Assembly: GCA_039812685.1 (NCBI GenBank)
Contig: JBDIBB010000124.1
Location: forward strand, 1 to 11,029
Source of the DNA: JBDIBB01 sp039812685
Lineage (GTDB): Bacteria > Acidobacteriota > Vicinamibacteria > Vicinamibacterales > JAFNAJ01
DNA: 11,029 bases
Reading direction: 5' to 3'
Shown piece by piece: positions 7,404 through 11,029 of this stretch. Every line of letters begins with the position of its first letter. The first letter of the stretch is position 1. Below the pieces are notes generated by a model that did no database searches, was not told the origin of the DNA, and was given only the letters and a program-made list of their open reading frames with translations. The translations under genes and the position numbers were made by a program.

Positions 7404-8960
7404 ATGCCGACCTACCCACTGCCCTCATTCCTGCTGCTCCTGGCCGGCCTGGCTGTGGCTGCACGCCTCACCCGGTCGGGGCGCCGACGCGAGCGTCAAG
7501 ACCGCCGTCTCGAGGTTGCGGCGGTCCTCGCCGTGACGAGCATCGCGACGCTCATCCTGTCGGCCGGCACCTACCTCACCCTGGACGGTTACTTCGACCA
7601 TATCGAGCCCAGCGTGGCGGCCCTGAGCTGGCTGTGGGCCCGTGGTGACCCGGTGTATCTGCCGGCGGACTCGCCTCGCGTCTACTCACTGCTCTATGGG
7701 CCAATGACGTACGTCGTCAACGGAACCGCGATGCGGCTGGCGGGCGCCTCGACCTTCTCGGCGAAGGTCGCCGGGGCGGTGTCCGTGCCGTTTACGCTCG
7801 TCCTCCTGTGGTGCGCGCTGAGGAAGACCGTGGCGTCGCTCGCAGGTCACCGAATCGTCCTCACGCTTGCGATGGGCTGGGTCGCCGCGTTCCTGCTGAT
7901 CTTCAACAACGCCGCGTATTGGTGCCGGCCCGACCCGTTCATCGTGTTGGGTGTGTCGGCGGCGTGGTGCGCCGTCCGGCGCCGTGGGCCGGCGGGCTGG
8001 ATACTCGTTGGAGCCTGTCTCGGCCTGGTGGTGAACCTGAGGGTGACGGGCTGGGTGTACCTGCTTCCAGTCATGCTGGAGCTGTGGCTCTTGGAAGGTC
8101 CGCGGCGCCTGTTCGGCGCGTTGCTCGTCGGCTCCGTTGTCGCCGCGGCTCCGTTCCTGGCATGGCCTCATGAACTGCCGCTCGCGAACTACCTCGGCTG
8201 GTTGCGGGCATCGGCGCGTCACGGGTTCCGCTGGCAGCAATTCGTCCTGAATCTGCAGTGGCTCGCGGTTCTGGCGGCCGTTCCCCTGGCGACGTTCAGA
8301 GCGCCCGTCGATCGCTCCGATCGATGGAGGTTGAGCGCCTGTGCTGTCGCGGGCCTCGGTGCTGCGCTGGCAGGAGCCAAGGTGGGTGCAGGTGTGGCCC
8401 ACCTGTATCCTCTCGTCCCCTCACTGGTGGCAGCCTGCGTGCCCCGAATGGCCGCCAGCGGCGTGGCGCTCCGTCGAGCCGCCACCGCCAGCGTCGCGGG
8501 GTTGACGCTGATGCTGGGCGTCGGCGTCGCGCAGCAGTTCCGAGCCCTGACCGTGACCGCAGCCAGATCCGAGCCGCTGGCGCGAGACGAGGTTCGTCGT
8601 GCCGTGACGGCACACCCGAACGCGGCCGTCGCCGTCGGGTACAGCCGGTCCTACGCCAGGTCGTTCGAGCGCGCGGAGGCCGTCTACCTGGGCGGGCCCT
8701 ATGTCTTCGACGCCCCGGCAGCCATGGACAACCAGTTGGCAGGCATCGAAATCCCGGAAGTGTCAGTGGCGTTGCTTGGCCCACGCGGCGCAGAATACTG
8801 GCTCATCGCGACTGGAGAAGACCCGTTCGTGATGGCGAGCGCCTACGGGCCAGCAGATCTCTTCCCCCGCTGGTTCGTCGCGGCCTTCGAGAGCCGCTGC
8901 CGGCGCACCGCGTCGGGGAAGGTCTTCGACCTGTGGCGCTGCAGCGACGCGGTGCCGTGA
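7404..8960 (+). CDS. Multi-pass membrane protein, GT-C glycosyltransferase-like
   Basis: The product is 518 residues from the ATG at 7404. Hydrophobic segments lie near residues 7-21, 38-59, 116-138, 151-168, 178-191, 198-226, 236-253, 281-298, 310-346 and 360-378. A soluble C-terminal part of about 140 residues (380-518) follows. The loop after the second segment holds DGYFDHIEP (61-69), the place where GT-C enzymes keep their catalytic or metal-binding acidic residues, and YRPD-like WCRPDPFIVL (173-182) recalls another GT39-type element. It may transfer a sugar from a polyprenyl-phosphate donor at the outer face of the membrane, but only the topology and short motifs support this. No other glycan gene is nearby. 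Upstream GTG starts at 7338/7344 are possible; none of the starts has a clear ribosome binding site. Third-position GC bias looks weaker than in neighbours (37 of 60 bases G+C at 8041-8100 against 44 of 60 at 2041-2100, by hand), hinting at different ancestry. It ends 10 bases from the converging xerC gene. Confidence 0.85.
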   Translation: MPTYPLPSFLLLLAGLAVAARLTRSGRRRERQDRRLEVAAVLAVTSIATLILSAGTYLTLDGYFDHIEPSVAALSWLWARGDPVYLPADSPRVYSLLYGPMTYVVNGTAMRLAGASTFSAKVAGAVSVPFTLVLLWCALRKTVASLAGHRIVLTLAMGWVAAFLLIFNNAAYWCRPDPFIVLGVSAAWCAVRRRGPAGWILVGACLGLVVNLRVTGWVYLLPVMLELWLLEGPRRLFGALLVGSVVAAAPFLAWPHELPLANYLGWLRASARHGFRWQQFVLNLQWLAVLAAVPLATFRAPVDRSDRWRLSACAVAGLGAALAGAKVGAGVAHLYPLVPSLVAACVPRMAASGVALRRAATASVAGLTLMLGVGVAQQFRALTVTAARSEPLARDEVRRAVTAHPNAAVAVGYSRSYARSFERAEAVYLGGPYVFDAPAAMDNQLAGIEIPEVSVALLGPRGAEYWLIATGEDPFVMASAYGPADLFPRWFVAAFESRCRRTASGKVFDLWRCSDAVP

Positions 8961-8970
8961 CGCCGCCCGC

Positions 8971-9990
8971 TCACGCGCGCGGGTGCGCCTTCTTGTAGAC
9001 CGCGAGCAACTGCGCCACGTTGACGTGCGTGTAGCGCTGCGTGGTGGAGATCTGCGCGTGCCCGAGCAGTTCCTGGATGGCGCGCAGGTCGGCCCCGCGC
9101 CCGAGCAGGTGCGTCGCGAACGAGTGCCGCAGCGCGTGCGGGCTGATCCCGAACTTCAGGCTGCACTGCGCCACGTAGCGCCGCACCAGCCGGTGCACGC
9201 TCCGCCCCGACAGCCGGCCGCCGCGGTAGTTCAGGAACAGCGCCTCGCGCCGCTCGGGCCGCCACCGCCGCCGCGACGCCCCCCGCTGCGCCGCCGCCCG
9301 CTCCGCATCGTCGTCGACGCCGGCGGCCATCGCCTCGGCGACGATCGCGTGCCGATCCTTGAGCCACGCGCGGATCGCCGCCTCCGCGCTGCGGTTGAAC
9401 GGGACGATGCGGGGCTTGGAGCCCTTGCCGAGCACCCGCACCATGCGGCTGGAGAGGTCGACGTCGGCCACGTCGAGCCCGACCAGCTCGCTCAGGCGCA
9501 GGCCCGACGCATAGAACAGCTCGAGGATGGCCCGGTCGCGCCGGCCGAGCGGCCCCGAGGTGTCGGGCGTCTCGAGCAGGCGCGTCATCTCGTCCTCGGC
9601 CAGGTGCGCGGGCACCTTCACCTCCACCCGCACCTGGCCCGCGAAGATCGTGGGATCGCCCTCGAGCGCGCCCTCACGCCGCAGGAACGCGGCGAACGAC
9701 CGCAGCGCCGCGATCTTGCGCGCCGTCGACGCGCGCGCGAGCCCGCGTCGCTGCAGTTCGGCCAGATAGCCGCGGATGGCCGCCGCGTCGACGTGCTCGG
9801 GCCGCACCTCGCCCCGCCTGCAGCCGCGCGCCGCCGCCACGTGCGCGATGAACTGCGTGACGTCGTTGTCGTAGGCGAGCACCGTGTTGGGCGAGGCGTT
9901 GCGGTTCAGCCGGATGTAGTCGAGGAAGTCGGCGAGCAGGTCGCGCAGCGCGCTGCCCTCCTCCTCGCGGCGCGCCTCACGTCGTGGCAT
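8971..9990 (-). CDS. xerC: Tyrosine recombinase XerC
   Basis: This 339-residue site-specific recombinase would act with a XerD-type partner at dif to resolve chromosome dimers. The N-terminal SAM-like core-binding domain covers about 14-110 (LADFLDYIRLNRNASPNTVL). The catalytic domain has the complete set: Arg165 (ASGLRLSEL), Lys189 (LGKGSKPR), His285 and Arg288 (HALRHSFATHLL), His311 (LLGHAQISTTQ) and nucleophile Tyr320 (RYTHVN). Usual XerC/D length is about 300; the excess is mainly an Ala/Arg-rich insertion of roughly 25-30 residues (about 217-247) before the LFLNYRGGRLSGRSV segment. The ATG at 9990 gives the normal N-terminus, with GAGG six bases upstream inside trmFO; the open frame to 10212 is only antisense-frame read-through. 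The start overlaps the trmFO end by 14 bases, implying translational coupling. XerC rather than another phage-type integrase is favoured by the trmFO context, with no phage genes nearby. Confidence 0.92.
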   Translation of the reverse strand: MPRREARREEEGSALRDLLADFLDYIRLNRNASPNTVLAYDNDVTQFIAHVAAARGCRRGEVRPEHVDAAAIRGYLAELQRRGLARASTARKIAALRSFAAFLRREGALEGDPTIFAGQVRVEVKVPAHLAEDEMTRLLETPDTSGPLGRRDRAILELFYASGLRLSELVGLDVADVDLSSRMVRVLGKGSKPRIVPFNRSAEAAIRAWLKDRHAIVAEAMAAGVDDDAERAAAQRGASRRRWRPERREALFLNYRGGRLSGRSVHRLVRRYVAQCSLKFGISPHALRHSFATHLLGRGADLRAIQELLGHAQISTTQRYTHVNVAQLLAVYKKAHPRA

Positions 9991-11029
9991 CGCGCGCCTC
10001 GCCCGCAATCCTGAGCCCGTGCTGGCTGGCCCACCGGGCGAGCGCCTCGAGCGCCCGCGCCGAGTGCGCCAGCTTGCGGTCCCGGCCGCCGCGATGCCGG
10101 CCCTCGAGCGACGCCAGGATGCCGAAGGTGATGTTCGTCGGCTGGTAGTTGGAGGCGTCGGCGTGCGAGACGTAGTGCGCCAGCGCGCCGATCGCCGTCT
10201 CGCGCGGCGCAACGAGCGTGGGCCGGCCCTCGTGCACGCGCGCGGCGTTGATGCCCGCGAGCAGCCCCGAGGCCGCCGACTCCACGTAGCCCTCCACGCC
10301 CGACACCTGTCCGGCCAGGAACAGGCCGTCGCGCCCGCGCACCTGCCACGTGTCGCGCAGCACCGTGGGGCCGTTCACGTAGGTGTTGCGGTGCACCATG
10401 CCGAAGCGCACGAACTCGGCCTGCTCCAGGCCGGGGATCATCCGCAGCACGCGCGCCTGCTCGCCCCACTTCAACTGCGTCTGGAACCCCACCAGGCTGA
10501 AGTGATCGCCGGCCAGCGTGTCCTGGCGCAACTGCACGATCGCGTAGGCCTGGCGCCCGGTGCGCGGGTCGATCAGCCCCACCGGCTTCATCGGGCCGAA
10601 GCGCAGCGTGTCGCGCCCGCGGTGCGCCATCACCTCGATGGGCAGGCAGCCCTCGAAGAACTTCGTGTTGTCGAAGTCGTGGACGGTGGCCGACTCGGCC
10701 GACACCAGCGCGTCGTAGAACGCGTCGTACTCGTCCTTGTCGAACGGGCAGTTCAAGTAGTCGCCCTGCCCATCGTCCACGCCGCAGGCGGGTGCTGCGG
10801 GGCCGGTGGACACCGGGGCGTCTGCCACCGCCTCGGTTCGGGGCGGCAGGCTGCGATCCCAGCGCGAGGCGCGGAACACTTTCGTGCGGTCGATCGACTC
10901 GGCCAGCACGATGGGGCTGATGGCGTCGTAGAAGTAGAGGTGATCGCGGCCCACCAGCCGCGCGAGGTCGGCCGAGAGCGCGTCGGAGGTGAGCGGGCCG
11001 GTGGCCACCACGAGCGGGAACATCCCGCT
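9977..11029 (-). CDS. trmFO: TrmFO, folate/FAD-dependent tRNA m5U54 methyltransferase, partial (N-terminus outside window)
   Basis: TrmFO uses methylene-tetrahydrofolate and FADH2 to make 5-methyluridine at position 54 of the tRNA T-loop. The window holds 350 residues to a TGA at 9979-9977; roughly the first 100-130 residues, with the FAD-binding GxGxxG, lie beyond the right edge. Diagnostic blocks are clear: VVATGPLTSDAL, LYFYDAISPIVLAESID, GDYLNCPFDKDEYDAFYDAL, FFEGCLPIEVMAHRGRDTLR, FGPMKPVGLIDPRTGR, VGFQTQLKWGEQ, RMIPGLEQAEFVRFG, HRNTYVNGP and AGQVSGVEGYVESAASGLL. Both conserved Cys contexts (NCP and EGCLP) are intact. Between ASRWD and GDYLNCP there is an extra Pro/Ala-rich stretch of about 20-25 residues (about 10740-10860 on the DNA) that most relatives lack. 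The ATG at 11023 is internal: the frame continues open to the edge, coding Ser-Gly before it. It is followed by xerC in the same operon with a 14-base overlap. Confidence 0.95.
   Translation of the reverse strand, partial: SGMFPLVVATGPLTSDALSADLARLVGRDHLYFYDAISPIVLAESIDRTKVFRASRWDRSLPPRTEAVADAPVSTGPAAPACGVDDGQGDYLNCPFDKDEYDAFYDALVSAESATVHDFDNTKFFEGCLPIEVMAHRGRDTLRFGPMKPVGLIDPRTGRQAYAIVQLRQDTLAGDHFSLVGFQTQLKWGEQARVLRMIPGLEQAEFVRFGMVHRNTYVNGPTVLRDTWQVRGRDGLFLAGQVSGVEGYVESAASGLLAGINAARVHEGRPTLVAPRETAIGALAHYVSHADASNYQPTNITFGILASLEGRHRGGRDRKLAHSARALEALARWASQHGLRIAGEARDATT

Noticed and set aside
8983..10014. A 343-codon plus-strand frame antisense to xerC.
   Set aside because: Low-complexity Arg/Pro/His product; xerC on the other strand has all six catalytic positions.
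9991..10212. Upstream extension of XerC to 10212 inside trmFO.
   Set aside because: The added residues are Arg/Ser/Thr-rich out-of-frame trmFO sequence; the ATG at 9990 gives a normal XerC N-terminus with a suitably spaced GAGG.

Overview
The window is very GC-rich, densely coding bacterial chromosome with strong G/C bias at third codon positions. The gene content (TrmFO next to XerC, a DUF885 metallopeptidase-like protein, a sigma-54 activator with an unusual Fis-type helix-turn-helix) suggests an Acidobacteriota-like organism, possibly of the Vicinamibacteria type. That placement is inferred from protein resemblance and was not tested. I see no RNA gene, CRISPR array, insertion sequence or prophage.

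Layout: (1) 1-486 is the C-terminal end of an ABC-F ATPase running in from the left edge. (2) 487-804 is a regulatory gap with a near-consensus sigma-54 (-24/-12) promoter at 743-757 and a possible upstream activator site near 635-667. (3) 805-3404 is a two-gene two-component system: a soluble PAS histidine kinase, then an NtrC-family sigma-54-dependent response regulator. (4) 3401-4591 (minus) is a Tat-exported HisC-like aminotransferase; it converges on the regulator so tightly that both genes use the same CTAG as stop codon. (5) 4758-5264 (plus) is a small helical protein resembling the RsbRD N-terminal sensor domain without an output domain; it is divergent from the aminotransferase and has its own sigma-70-like promoter. 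(6) 5313-7079 (minus) is a secreted DUF885 protein, separated from the previous gene by a 9-bp perfect hairpin. (7) 7404-8960 (plus) is a multi-pass membrane protein resembling GT-C glycosyltransferases, with visibly weaker GC bias. (8) 8971-9990 (minus) is a XerC-type tyrosine recombinase. (9) 9977-11029 (minus) is trmFO, cut by the right edge, overlapping the xerC start by 14 bases.

How the parts fit: the clearest regulatory story is the two-component system. A sigma-54-dependent activator sits in an operon whose own upstream region carries a sigma-54 promoter, which suggests positive autoregulation. The trmFO-xerC pair matches a conserved bacterial gene cluster that often continues into hslV-hslU, but here the next gene is the opposite-strand membrane protein. 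The other genes (aminotransferase, RsbRD-like protein, DUF885 protein) are single-gene units in alternating orientations with no clear shared pathway. The strongest leads are the autoregulated sigma-54 switch, the exported HisC-like enzyme, the orphan sensor domain and the interrupted trmFO-xerC neighbourhood. Nothing here amounts to a demonstrably new system.
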